A stretch of DNA of 64,000 nt, taken from contig OW285194.1 in assembly GCA_935421135.1 (NCBI GenBank), forward strand, positions 9,780,376 to 9,844,375. The letters run 5' to 3'. The DNA is from Bugulina stolonifera (Eukaryota; Bryozoa; Gymnolaemata; Cheilostomatida; Bugulidae). The notes under the pieces were generated by a model, which was given only the letters and a program-made list of their open reading frames with translations, did no database searches and was not told where the DNA came from. Positions 39,662-51,250 of the stretch are shown piece by piece. How positions within the stretch are numbered: the stretch's first letter is position 1; each line of letters starts with the position of its first letter. Position numbers and translations under genes: made by a program.

Positions 39662-42600
39662 ATGCTATGTTACACGGAATCTTGTAGGAAATGTTGTTTG
39701 TCCTGTTTTGGTAAACGCCTGCTTCACCACACCTCATGGAGACATGTAGTACTGATAGCTGCGTTAATCTCGGCCACGGCTAGCGTTGGTCTGAGCTATG
39801 GCGTCTCCTCTTCTGTTAGCAATGCTGTTGCTGAGAGATACAACATATCTAGGGAGGTTGGTCGATGGACAAGCAAAACAAACATTGCAACCATGCAACT
39901 ATTCGGTGAGTAATACGATAAGTGCGTAACGTATTTATTTAAATAAAATTATTTACAATATAGGTACATTGTATATACAACTGCAATATATAATATGTGA
40001 CATGCATATACGTAGATTAAAAATAATAGAGTCACATGCATTGTATAATAAGAAGATTTGGGAGTGGTTGGCAGATCTGTGTGAAGGCAGGCAGAAGCTG
40101 TCAGTAGTAATACATGCACAAACGTATTCTGAGTTTAGATGCATCTACTACATGCATACCTGTCAACCCCCACTGATGAGAAGGGGATCGGCTCAGCATT
40201 TTGGTGGAGGTGTCCAGTTTAGGTTGGGTGGGGTACCAAAATCTGGGTTGAAAGCTAGAAAATAGCCTGCCAAATGAGGGAGGCTTCATAGTTATCACTG
40301 CAAGTATACTATACGATGTTCATGGTGGATGAGAGGGACAGCATGTTCTCATATTGTGTAGACAACTCTGCATAGAAATAAATCGACAGGTCACCTTATT
40401 ACTGTTGAGTTCTCAAATAACAAGTATGTACATGTAGTGAAATCCAAATACATATAACTTCAAGATACATGTACATAGCTATATCCTCCAAGTGCTAGCT
40501 TTAACTCTCTCAAGCATGAGATGGGGCATGTCTCCCACACTCGTTATGTCAGCATGCAGTGTAAAATGTACATGTACATACATGTAAGTTGGAGTGAGTT
40601 TTCACCAATAAGCAATTACTTATAGCACCTTGCTCATGTATGTACGTGTAGGTAGGATTTATACCAAAATATATATAATTATTTTGTATACAGATGTTGT
40701 GTCACCTATTGGATTGCCATGTTGGGAAATTATAGATGCCGCAAATAATGATTATTGTTTTTGTAGTACCTATTGGCACCATACTATCTCGAATAATTAC
40801 ACTAAAGAACGTACAATTATTAGGAGCCACGGCTGCTATCATCGGAGTAGGCGGAGCTTCTGCTGCTCCGAAACTTTGGGTAGCCATATTGTTATACGGT
40901 ATCATAGGAGGTAAGCTTTATATTGTTATATTACACGTTTTTTATGTACATGTACATGTAATAGTAATATGTATTGTAATTATGTATAAATGCATATACT
41001 AATAGTCTAATATACTCATATGTATTACGCTCACCATAATGCGTATACATGTACATGTAACTATATTATAATTTTATAACTACATGTACATGTATATTCA
41101 ACACGTACCTGGAATTGAATGGGGCCACTAGTATAAAAGTCACAAGAACTTCGGCAAATAAAATTGAGAATCAAATTAATTTGCACCATTCCATAATAAA
41201 TTTATGTAATATGTAATGTGGAATTATCTGTCTTTATTAAATCAATCATCAAGCAAAATGAAGACAACTTCATTGTTATTATAATGCAAGTTGTTAGTGT
41301 CATGTTGTACATGTATAAGGCTTAGAACTTTACTGAGTGAACTTGTTGAAATGATTTATATTGCAACTTAGTTGCAGTGACTGTCATATTTACTAAAACC
41401 AGCCGTCTATCCACAGGTTTTGGGATCTCCATGATAGCCGTCGCTGGAGCAGGCAAGGTTAGAGAGTATTTTGAGGGTGAACATGTTCACTATGGTCTGT
41501 CCTTGTACATGGCTGGGCTGTATTTAGGAATATTAGCGTTTCCTCCACTAGTAGAGTTCACGTTTGAAGTGTATCGATACCAAGGTGGTATGCTCACCCT
41601 AGCACCTTGGATGCTGATACACGTACTGACTGCCCTAACCTATATTAAGAAGTCAGATCTACCTCTCCACCTAAATGAGGTTGTGATAGAAGAGGCGGAA
41701 TTGAAAGCAGACAGTATTCTGCCGAGTATTGCTAAAGTCCTTAAAGACTGGCGTGTAAGTTGTCCGTTGACTACGCATAGTAGTAGGCTCAATTGCTTTG
41801 TGGTTTAAATTGGCAAGTAGCATATTTCATCACCATGCAAATAACACTTGATCGAATTTGTCTTTCGATAGACAGTGTTCATATTTATTGGCGCCTCAAT
41901 AAATATGAACACTGTCTATCGAAATCCAAATTCCAAGAGCTATTTTTTGCACTAGGGTTAGAGCTATTTACACCAATAGAATGGAAACGAATCCGTTGAA
42001 ACAGCTGTCTGAGGTTTCATAAAATCTGACTTGCACTTTCGACTGGCAAGTAGCCTTGCTTTGTTTAGCTACAGCAAGCTATCGTAATTTGACAATTTAT
42101 TATATTATCACCCTATTAGTCTGGGCCATCTTCTAATACGTGCATGGGGCATTAGACTGCCATGATTTCATTGATGACCATCAATTCCAGCTTGTTTTGC
42201 ATGAATTCTTCCATATATATATGACTGACTACTACAGTATTTGCTATTACGACTACAACACAATTGCATTTTAAATTCCGTCCAACTAGATGGCAAAGAA
42301 GTTGCCACAGACAATTCTCATTTCATGTTATTTCTTCAACATATATAGTTTTAACTAATACTAGTTGATCTTTTTTAAAGGTCTGGTTCTTCGCACTGAG
42401 CGGTTTCTTTAAGAGATACGTTATGTCAGTATTTCACGTTTTTCTACGAGACTTCCTGATCAAAGAGAGGGGCATACCGGAGCAGCCCACAGATGATGGT
42501 AATCTAATACTAGGAATGATGGCTGTTATGGGGATATTTGTTGTGGCAGCCTCTTACCACCTCAACTATGATAGAATATGGCCACAGATTGTGATGCCAC

Positions 42601-44030
42601 TAGTGTATGGAACAGCCATATTACTACTCACAATCATACAAAATGAGGTAAGAAATGAAAGGATTGACCCAAAACAGTTCTATTTTAGCCCACACTACAA
42701 GTATTTATACATTAACACAATTTTGCACACTGCATAAATGCAGTACCACATCTATGATAACTATATGGTAATAGCGTATGGTGTTAACCACATTCTATTG
42801 AGCCAAACATTCAATGTCTAATCAAGAGAAGACAACTGCTGCCAGACTAATTCATGTTGCATTGGATCTTCTCCATGTGATTAGAACTATAATTTCTATG
42901 AAATTTCCCAAATCAAGAATGCATTGTACATTGTATATTGACTTTTTGCTGGAAGAAGAAATAATATTTAGAGATCCTTGGAAATATCATGCACACGCTA
43001 ATATGCTAGTCTGGGTTCAAAGAGAGGCAGACTCTTTGTTGTATTGCTGATTAGAAGTAAAACGACAACAGAAAATATGTTATCTTGTCTTGTCTCAATT
43101 CAAGCTAAGCAGCTATGATATCAATATACCTACACAGTAAACTACACTAAAAGAGAGACTTCAGATGCAGTCACTAGCTATTGTGGACTGCTTGGAACCC
43201 AGTGCTCAGTCGCATCAAAATCTGGTTTGCAATAGTTCAAAGAAATACATGTTCACTATTGCTGCATGCATGTGTCAATGTATTTGTTTAGTAACTATTA
43301 TATATTTATACTGTATAGCGGATATATTACTTGCTAATGGGGCTGATCGGTGTGGCCGATGGAATACAAATGGGAAATTTACTGGCCGTGGCAAACCGTC
43401 TCGGCGGAAAACAGGACATGCTCTTTGTTCTCAGTATTGACCAAGGCATGCAAGGCGTGGGAAATTTCTTGTGGGGATTTTTGACGGGTAAGTTTTGCTT
43501 GGGCTCACCAATGGCTTCTTGTCTGCTTTCGGTGTGAGTAGACAATCTGACTGAATACATTTTTCCTGTCACAGCACCAGTATAATTCCAGTACTAATTA
43601 TATCTTGTAGCGATTAATTTTGTGTTTTGGTATAGCTTGGCTTGTGTTAGCATTTTTAAACAACGTTGTGAGCATTTTTTGGTAAATGGATTTCCTCCAA
43701 CTAGATGAGCATTGACACTTATATTATTGCATTATGTCTCATTTGTGTGTGAAGATAGCTACAATGAACTTCTCAAATAGCAATATGTATTCTTTAGGTT
43801 TTCTTAAAAAGAACATTTCGTTGAAGTATGGGATATATTCTGGAGCAACGGCTAGTTTTATAAGCGCATTGATTGCAGCTCTTATACCGATATATGAGAA
43901 GGTAAACTCATCAAAGGAAATCAGAGAAAAATTAGAGAAACCAAACGTATCTCATAGTATATTCAGCCGCAAAAAGGACCCGGAGAAGCAGCCTTTAACC
44001 AAATCCAAAAGGTCAAAACCCATCTTTTAG
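39662..44030 (+). CDS. Major facilitator carrier, SLC16 (monocarboxylate transporter)-like
   Basis: Twelve-helix secondary carrier. Six exons, 39662-39905, 40767-40910, 41417-41754, 42381-42647, 43319-43487 and 43798-44030, join in phase to 464 residues. A Cys-rich cytoplasmic N-terminus (CYTESCRKCCLSCFGK) precedes TM1 (HVVLIAALISATASVGLSYG). TM2-TM3 contain GTILSRIITLKNVQLLGATA, where MFS carriers keep their loop 2-3 basic motif. The block GFGISMIAVAGAGKVREYFE, then YGLSLYMAGLYLGILAFPPL, matches the order glycine-rich TM4, YF, GL.AG, PPL seen in SLC16-type proteins. The central loop (242-265) is charged. The second half runs through GLIGVADGIQMGNLLAVANRL and GMQGVGNFLWG to a Lys-rich tail ending KSKRSKPIF. 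I do not see the N-terminal DGGWGW motif of true MCTs, so the substrate is open. A TTG upstream is not used; the first ATG in frame is 39662. AATAAA at 44263 fits a poly(A) signal. Confidence 0.5.
41854..41933. ncRNA. Near-perfect 80 nt hairpin in carrier intron 3 (nature unknown)
   Basis: A 28 bp perfect inverted repeat (41863-41890 with 41897-41924, starting TTTCGATAGACAGTGTTCAT) closes a 6-base loop, GCGCCT. After a 2-base internal mismatch the stem continues with GAATTTG / CAAATTC. Transcribed with the intron it would form a rigid hairpin of the size of a small-RNA precursor. It may equally be a recent foldback insertion. Expression cannot be judged from sequence. Confidence 0.5.
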
Positions 44031-44467
44031 AAAAGCATGAAATTATAAAAGTACATGTATGTTGTTTCTTCCGTAAGACGGATGAAAATTTAGCTATGAG
44101 TAATTTTAAAATGAAAACGTTCTCATGATAGAATTGTCTACCAACCAGCACTTCATAAAAAAGAGCTTGCCTTTGCCACAACTGTAATAGATGTGCGCAC
44201 ATCATAGCCTGAGTTTATACATAGAAGGTATACATAACTATGGGCTATATGCGTGTACCATGAATAAAATAACTTCTTCATAACTCATGCTACATGAATA
44301 TATATTTATTTTGTTATTTATTTTTGTGATAATTGACTCAACAGATTAATATTATTTGCATTTTCAGTACACAAGTACGAAAGCTAACAAAATAATTTTA
44401 TATAAAGTATTTTGTTTAAATATATATTTATATAATGTTATTTATGCAAGGAATTTGTCTAGATAAT

Positions 44468-45583
44468 ATTATTGAGGGTGATCTACCATCTCCCCAAATT
44501 TAGTAGTTGATAACACGCTTATTAGATATTGACTAGTAATTGTAAATGTTTTGGAGAACCTCAACTGATAAAAGTAAATTGATTTTAGCATTACATAATA
44601 TTACCTGTAGCAGGTTCATAGCATGGGTGAGCTAGCTGGTAGAGAGATACACTGTACGTACATACATACATGGACGTACATACATGGACGTACATACATG
44701 GACATACATGCATGGACGTACATACATGGACGTACATACATGGACGTACATACATGGACGTACATACATGGACGTACATACATGGACGTACATTGTTTAC
44801 CTAACACACCATTCCAAATTTCTTTTACATGTGTTGCAGCACTCTATGAGCTATAATATACAGAAATAAGTTCATTGTGAAAAAGAACATGGCTGTCCTC
44901 TCAGAGTCGTGCTTCCTTAACCAATTGAATTGCACTATGAAAAAATCTAGAGAGAAGATAACTTCTATATCAAATACAGACTGCATTATTAACAAATTTC
45001 TATTGCAGCATTTACTACTACATGTACCATTATTTGATCAAGTTAGCAGAGAAATAGTGCCTGACATATATATGTAGAAAATAAAATTATAAGAACATTG
45101 GTTCTTGTTTAATCAGTTTATGAAATATTCCTATTCTGTTTAGGTTTAAATGGTTGTTACAGCAATAAACAGTGTAGACTAATTTCTACAGTTGATAAGA
45201 GAAATAATTATAGCAAATTATGAAAACAAAGTCCTTTAACTGAATAATAAATGTTTATTTAGGTAGCCTAGCAACATACAGACCCTAACCAATCTAAGGG
45301 AGGTGATACATACCCCCTTAGATTTGCACTAACGTCATTAAGTTACCAAACTAAACAAAAGTACTATCTAAATAGATCTATTAATGCTCGAAGTTTAATG
45401 CTTCAGTCTGTTTGTTTTGGTAAAACATCAAACATCTCTGATTATTAAAATAATGGCTTTTAACAAAGTCTAATGCGAACAGCCTTAGAACTTCGTAGGA
45501 ATCAATATAATTATTGAGGGTGATTTAACACCCCCAACTTTAGCAGAGTATTAAAGTTAATGTGTTTATTGGATATCGACTAG
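44468..45583 (+). repeat. Diverged direct repeats ~1 kb apart
   Basis: ATTATTGAGGGTGATCTACC (44468-44536) and ATTATTGAGGGTGATTTAAC (45510-45583) begin ~70-75 bp copies. Both continue through a C-rich word, TTTAG, and TTATT(A/G)GATAT(T/C)GACTAG. The region between holds a minisatellite and a hairpin-like AAGGGAGG...CCCCCTT word near 45296. It could be a decayed element or an old duplication. Confidence 0.5.
44654..44791. repeat. 14 bp minisatellite, about 10 copies
   Basis: The unit ACGTACATACATGG is repeated head to tail about ten times with few substitutions (one copy reads ACATACATGCATGG). It produces repetitive open frames on both strands that are not genes. Confidence 0.5.
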
Positions 45584-47800
45584 ACTTAGGTGTCAATTAT
45601 AGTAATTGAACACAATTGCTTCACTTGGCAATTATACAACAAGGCATATAACTTTAGAGATTTAGTAGATTGCTTAGAGACAAGAATACTTTGTGTACAT
45701 CTATAGCCTATAGAAGCATGTACAAGGTGCTTAGCCGAGTCTAAATGGTACAGAGGGATAAGCAGAACTGAAATCATCGTCATTATATTTGAGCTAAGGT
45801 ATGTTGTGGAACATGTTATGTGCTGTTAACATTGTCGCTCATCGCTAGCCACCAGTGACAGAGCTTCCAACTAACAACAACAACAATTGATAAAGTTGCA
45901 CACTGCTGTGAGTGACAGGGTTCTGTTAGTTGAACTCAGTGAGCCACTCTGTGGTTAGTTTGCAACTATGTCACTGGTCACAATGGTTGTCAATTTGAAC
46001 AGCACATCAGCTACAAGTAGATATTTAATGCTGCATAGGCATTGTCTCAATTTAGAGACCTGATTCTAAGTCAATATAGAATAGCAATAATTGGCCTATG
46101 ACAGTTTTTGCTCAGTAGTAGCACATTTTTGCAAAATTAAGCGTACAGAAATGAATGATTCACATGTTAAGCTTTTGCAAAAAAATTCAATTGGGCTTTA
46201 TAACAACGTTGATTTGAATTTCTAGACCCGCTTTACAGTAGTTATACACTGTGCAACCCAATCAACACATTAGCATGTAGACCTTTTTTGTTGAGGTTTT
46301 GAAACAAGACAAAAAATGTAAAATTTGAAGCAACATAACCCCATTTTATTACAGCTTATCTTGTGTTGTGCAATTGTGGGACTAACTAGTTCATACCAGT
46401 TAAAGACAAACGTACAAGACAATATGGCTGTAACATACATGATTATTGTGTAGCTGAGTTGCTGGGAGATACACAATCATGTGTACTAAAAGTTTTATAT
46501 TTGACCTGAGTCTCAGGTAACCAGAGTTCTATTGACAGTCTTTCACCAGCGGTTTTTTTCTTCATTGTACATGTATAATGTAGATACCCTCAATCAGATT
46601 CCCCAAGCGCAATCTCAAGATCCAAAGGCTACGTAGGACATGATCGTAATTATATTGTACCGAACCAATGGTTGAGCAACACTAGAGTAACGACTTATTG
46701 GCAACCACGTCCACAATTTCTGAGTGTATATTATACATATATTCTAATAGTGACTAAGACTAATAGATAAATGGAATTTGTTATAAATCCAATCTTCCAC
46801 TATACACAACGTCATGCAGTTAAACTAAAACTAAAAGTAGAACATAGCTATTAAACCTGACACTGATAATACTATGTACATATATATACACACACACACA
46901 TGTAATCTCTATAACATGGATGACAAAATACTTTTCAGTTGGGAAAATAAAATCAATATTTTAAACTCAATGCAGGAAAATATTAAAATGGAATTATTGA
47001 TGTAGTAAAGTTTTCAGTCAAATGTCAGCCATTCAAAACAAATATTGACTCGATATAATTTACATTGCACTGTATGGAATTATATGATCTCGATATATAA
47101 AGTTACATTACTCTGTAGTAGATAGTTGTATGATATTATTGTTTATTGTTTTATTTTAACATATTCATATTGTATGCTCTGAAATTGACACTCACACCTG
47201 CATCGACAAAAGTTCCAAGTGTCATAACAGTTGCTCACACAAACAAAAGTGTATTATTGTGTTAACAGTATAAAATAGATATAATATTATTTTTGCTAAT
47301 ATTACACAGTGGCAGTACTACATGTAAGTGTGGACAAGGCTTGATAACAAGTAGTAGTCACTGATTTGAGTAAGATTCAACGCGACAATGACGTCAACCA
47401 GTGTTACCAAACAAGAAAATTTACTGTCATCTAAGTTGCTGTTATGGCCTACTGTCATACGTAAAGTGATTATTATAATACTGATAAACAGTGTATACAG
47501 TGCATGTTTAGTTATTTAATTTGGTTAGGTAAATAGATGAAATTTCTAGGGTAAGTATTTAATTCTCCACCAATTAAATACTGCCTACTGTACGTGACTT
47601 TGTTAAGTTAAAAATGTTATGAAGCCCATATCAAAGCAGAAAAAATAATAAATTATAATTGTTGCTATGTTAGATGACCCAAATTCAACTAGCAGATAAC
47701 ATAAAGATTGGATGTTATATTATGTTTCTCTTACAGGTAACTAAACCAAGGGATCACTACGAGGGTGTTCTGACTACCTAACTAGGGATTACTCGACATT

Positions 47801-49852
47801 ATGTCACAAGCCTCTTTCTATGTGCAAACAGGGAAGACTTCAACATTCATGGCACCGTCTCCAGATAGCAGTAACACTGCACCAGCGTCAGCCAGAGCTG
47901 TCAGATACAACCAATCACATCAACCTGCAAACTCAGAGAGTGACAGCAGCTGTAGAACTGGAAGTATATTGTATGTGTTCGTTACAATGCTTTCATTACT
48001 CATGTGATTTGTACTTTGGTTAGGGACCCACTATATTCTTGCTCATGGTATACCATAGGCACTCATAAGCTATTGATTATAATAGAAGTTGTCCTCTCTC
48101 AATTTATCTTACCCCATTGTCTTAGTTTTGAGAAAAAAGATGAAGACAGATTGAGAGAGGACAAATTCTAATTATAATCGATAGCTTATGATTACCCATG
48201 TGGTATACCTTGTGACTAGCCAGGGTTATGTTAGGCACCTGGCAAAGGTGGCTTCTATGCAGGGAAAGTGAAAACATCTCCAACAGCCAACACCTCCAAG
48301 TGACCCTAATGGGATTTGAATGTCAGCACCTCTCGTCTGACATCATAATCTAGCTTTTGGTCGGACAACTCCCTCACTCAATAGATTTAGATTTTTTCTT
48401 TATAGGAATGATAAGTTACATGTATGTAGGGTTACTTGATTTCTCATCTAGCCACTTCTAACTTAATTTGAATGAGCATAGTCTGAACAGTTTTCACGTT
48501 GACTTAAGATGTTCAATATGGAACTATGGAAAAGAATTGATAATGATATTATCTATTATAAAGGAAGAAACCAAAACTTTTCAATGCTCCGTCAGCTCTA
48601 TCAATGGTGACCTCAGAGGCTGACCTGCCAAAAGCTCCTCTTTCAAGACCACCTACTTATCAACTTGGTCCAGCCAAGGTAAGCTTGTTGCACCAAATCT
48701 GTTTTCTGATCATTGTACGTAAACAATGAATGTACAGAACTAGGACAATGAAATGCATTTTGGGTCCAGGTGCTCTGAGAAGAAATAGTGAAAAATGGTT
48801 GAATATGAATGTAAGCGCCTTTTTCATAGCAGAGAAATGTGTTTATGTATATTTTTATTGCACACATGAAATCAATCCAATGACCACACAACCATGGATC
48901 ACTGGATAAATACTGGCATGAATAAGTTAATTTACATGTACATGTGTGACAATCTGTGCTCTTTGTTCAGTTTGCAGTTTGTGAAACTAATTGATTTAGA
49001 GACATACATATAATTTTATAGATTTTCCAAGCGCCTGATAGAAAGAAGAATTTCGTCTTCCTTTCTGTGTAAATTTGCCATAATAACAACACAATAGGCT
49101 TGTGCACCAATTATTCAAGCTCAGGCGTATGATTGAGATGTCCAGTCCAACTACTAGTAGTTTGAGCATAAAATCATGGGCATTGAAATGGTTCATCACT
49201 TTTTAATATGCTGAATCTATGTGGAGAGGGCAACTCTCAATTACAATCAACGGCTTGCGAGCGCTCATGTAGCCTAACCTTGGTTCTAAATCTTCGAAGA
49301 TTGACTTATACTGAAGCATCATAGGATCATGAAGTTTTGTCAATGTTTGGAGAGGTTTCAAACTCTGATTATAGAATGACATTATACATAGGAGAGAGTG
49401 CATGATAGATTGACAATTTTGTTATGATTGCTACTATAAAAAATTTTATACAAACAATAAAAGACAATTAATTACGGTATATTCACTGTTCAAATCACAA
49501 TTATTTCCATGTAATTTTCATGTTGCAGGATAAAAATTTTCCGCATTTAACAGTAAAGCAAATGACGGAGGACATCTTGGCTAAGGAACTTTCCGGAGAA
49601 GTGTATGACCAGGAGAAAAGCAAACAACAAATGAAAAAGTTAACAGAGATAATTCTCAGCAGTGTGAAACAAATACCGATGGACAGATATAAAATAGTTT
49701 GCAACATTCTGATTTGTCAGAAATTAGGTCAAGGAATACAAACTGCTAGCAGGTGTGCTTGGGACGAGAAACTTGACTGTTACACTTCGGCTGTGTACGA
49801 AAACAAAAGCCTCTACGCTGTAGCCACTATCTATGGTATATATGCAGAATAG
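47801..49852 (+). CDS. Tctex1-domain dynein light chain
   Basis: Light chain of the Tctex1/DYNLT family, which links cargo or structural partners to dynein intermediate chains, often in cilia. Three exons, 47801-47970, 48564-48678 and 49529-49852, join in phase to 202 residues. The first ~95 residues are Ser/Pro/Gln-rich and probably disordered (MSQASFYVQTGKTSTFMAPS). The C-terminal exon carries the whole Tctex1 domain: TVKQMTEDILAKELSG (helix 1), a charged second helix with KKLTEIILSSVKQ, then the strands YKIVCNILICQKLGQGIQ and ASRCAWDEKLDCYTSAVYEN, and SLYAVATIYGIYAE at the C-terminus, where this family always ends. The long N-terminal extension resembles the TCTEX1D/DYNLT4-5 branch rather than the ~113-residue DYNLT1/3, but the exact subfamily is not settled. 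Tail-to-tail with KHK. Confidence 0.5.
48047..48209. repeat. Foldback in Tctex1 intron 1
   Basis: GGTATACC at both ends (48047, 48202). The left arm ATAAGCTATTGATTATAAT then GAAGTTGTCCTCTCTCAAT pairs with ATTGAGAGAGGACAAATTC then ATTATAATCGATAGCTTAT, giving a ~60 bp stem with few mismatches. The AGTTGTCCTCTC word sits at the inner end of the stem. Confidence 0.5.
48235..48380 (-). mobile_element. Possible third SINE-like copy in Tctex1 intron 1
   Basis: On the minus strand, GGTGCTGACATTCAAATCCC resembles a tRNA B box, preceded by GGAGTTGTCCGACCAAAAGC, which resembles a tRNA-Leu/Ser A-box region. Similarity to the copies at 17655 and 26740 is weak, so this may be a different SINE or a decayed tRNA copy. 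Confidence 0.5.
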
Positions 49853-51250
49853 TTCCCCTCTTTACACAGTTTAGATCTATTGCACCACTGGCCATAAATT
49901 CATAATTAGAAATAACATTTGGCCTGGGTACCATTACTCCCTGGATACCGAGGAGATAGGTTGCAGAACTTAGTCTAAAGTTTGCCTGTATACGCACAGT
50001 CACCTTTAGGAATATGGACCATGGAAACACCTGTCTCCCTAGTGTGGCAAACGAACATGTTCATTGGTCACAATATGCCTACCTAATCCCTGCTGCCACC
50101 AATACTACGAAGTAGTTAGTATTTCTATTTTTCTATATAGAAGTGTAATTGACACTTTTGCACACTCTAAAGAGTAGTGTGTGAGATAATTGTCTAATTA
50201 GTTTATCGTATTAAATTCTGTTAACTTATATTATTCCCTCAGGGTGGGAGAATAAACATGAGATTATTAGCTTTCAGCCCAAGCTACATACATGTACTAA
50301 AAATAACACAAGTCACCTATTTTGGTTTAACATTGAAGAGAGGATAACTTCCTGCTTATTCTCGCCTACAGCAGTTCTGTAAGAACAATGTCGTACAAAT
50401 TCTAAACTCTGAATATTGTGGCATCAATAATTCTATTTCAAAATTCATTTTTATATTATGGCTACTAAGGCTTCAAATCTGAAACAATATAATGAATAGT
50501 TACAACAATATAACATGGTAGCAAAAAGATATGAATCCTCAAACGCTAAAAATAAATCCAATATAATGCCCTAACTTTACCATTGGTTTGACTATGCAAG
50601 TAATGTTGTAGTGTAGGAGTTGTTCTTTCATGCACTCACTGCAATGGGAGCACACAACTCCTAAGATAAATAAGATAGTTTATAATTATAATACGCTACA
50701 CGGTACAATAGAATTGCACATAGGAGCAACACAATTTAGTTGAGTTGCAGCAAAAACCTAAGACTACTGACTATGGCATAGAATACCACAATACTAACAT
50801 TATGCCAATTTAAACAAGAAAAGCAGAACACGCGTAATAAAAATAAATTGTATAAAACTATAACTACTATTACTACATACCATTCATATTAATTTTAAAT
50901 GTGAGAAACCTAAAGGTATATAAATTACCTACTTGTAGCTTTAAAGGTTCTAGATTCATATTCTATCTCAGATCTTTGTGAAAGGAAACGCATGATTGTA
51001 TAACATAAGTATAATATATGCATATCAAACAAATAAAGTACTACAATGTAGTCATGTGACTGTATAACGTACACAGGAATTTCTTGCATGTTAATGGACG
51101 ATTAAAATAGAATAAAACAACCTGAAGCAGACATGCCATATACCAGTGTGATTTGGTACAGAGTCTGTGATTGTGCAAATGCAACCTACATTTAACATAT
51201 GACAGGTCTGTATTGTTGGTTTGACACCCGTCCTATGACTTTAACGCACG
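49853..51250. other. Convergent intergenic region
   Basis: Between the stops of the Tctex1 gene (+) and KHK (-). It contains a small hairpin at about 50617-50663 with AGGAGTTGT / ACAACTCCT arms and a GAGAGGATAACTTCC word at 50338. No gene is supported. Confidence 0.5.

Larger units (their letters stand above)
44031..47800. other. Intergenic region, repeats only
   Basis: From the carrier stop to the Tctex1 start. It contains the direct repeats, the 14 bp minisatellite, a loose foldback at 45847-45985 (CCACCAGTGACA and TGTCACTGGT) and a short CA run near 46888. No supported gene. Confidence 0.5.

Noticed and set aside
42814..43050. 78-codon open frame on +
   Set aside because: Lies between two well-supported carrier exons (42647 and 43319) and would break the carrier frame; intron.
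44591..44869. Repetitive open frames (MYVHVC.. / WTYIHG..) on both strands
   Set aside because: Produced by the 14 bp minisatellite, which stays open because few units contain stops; no start context, no family resemblance.
45847..45985. Loose foldback CCACCAGTGACA ... TGTCACTGGT
   Set aside because: Pairing beyond about 12 bp is patchy; mentioned only in the intergenic entry.
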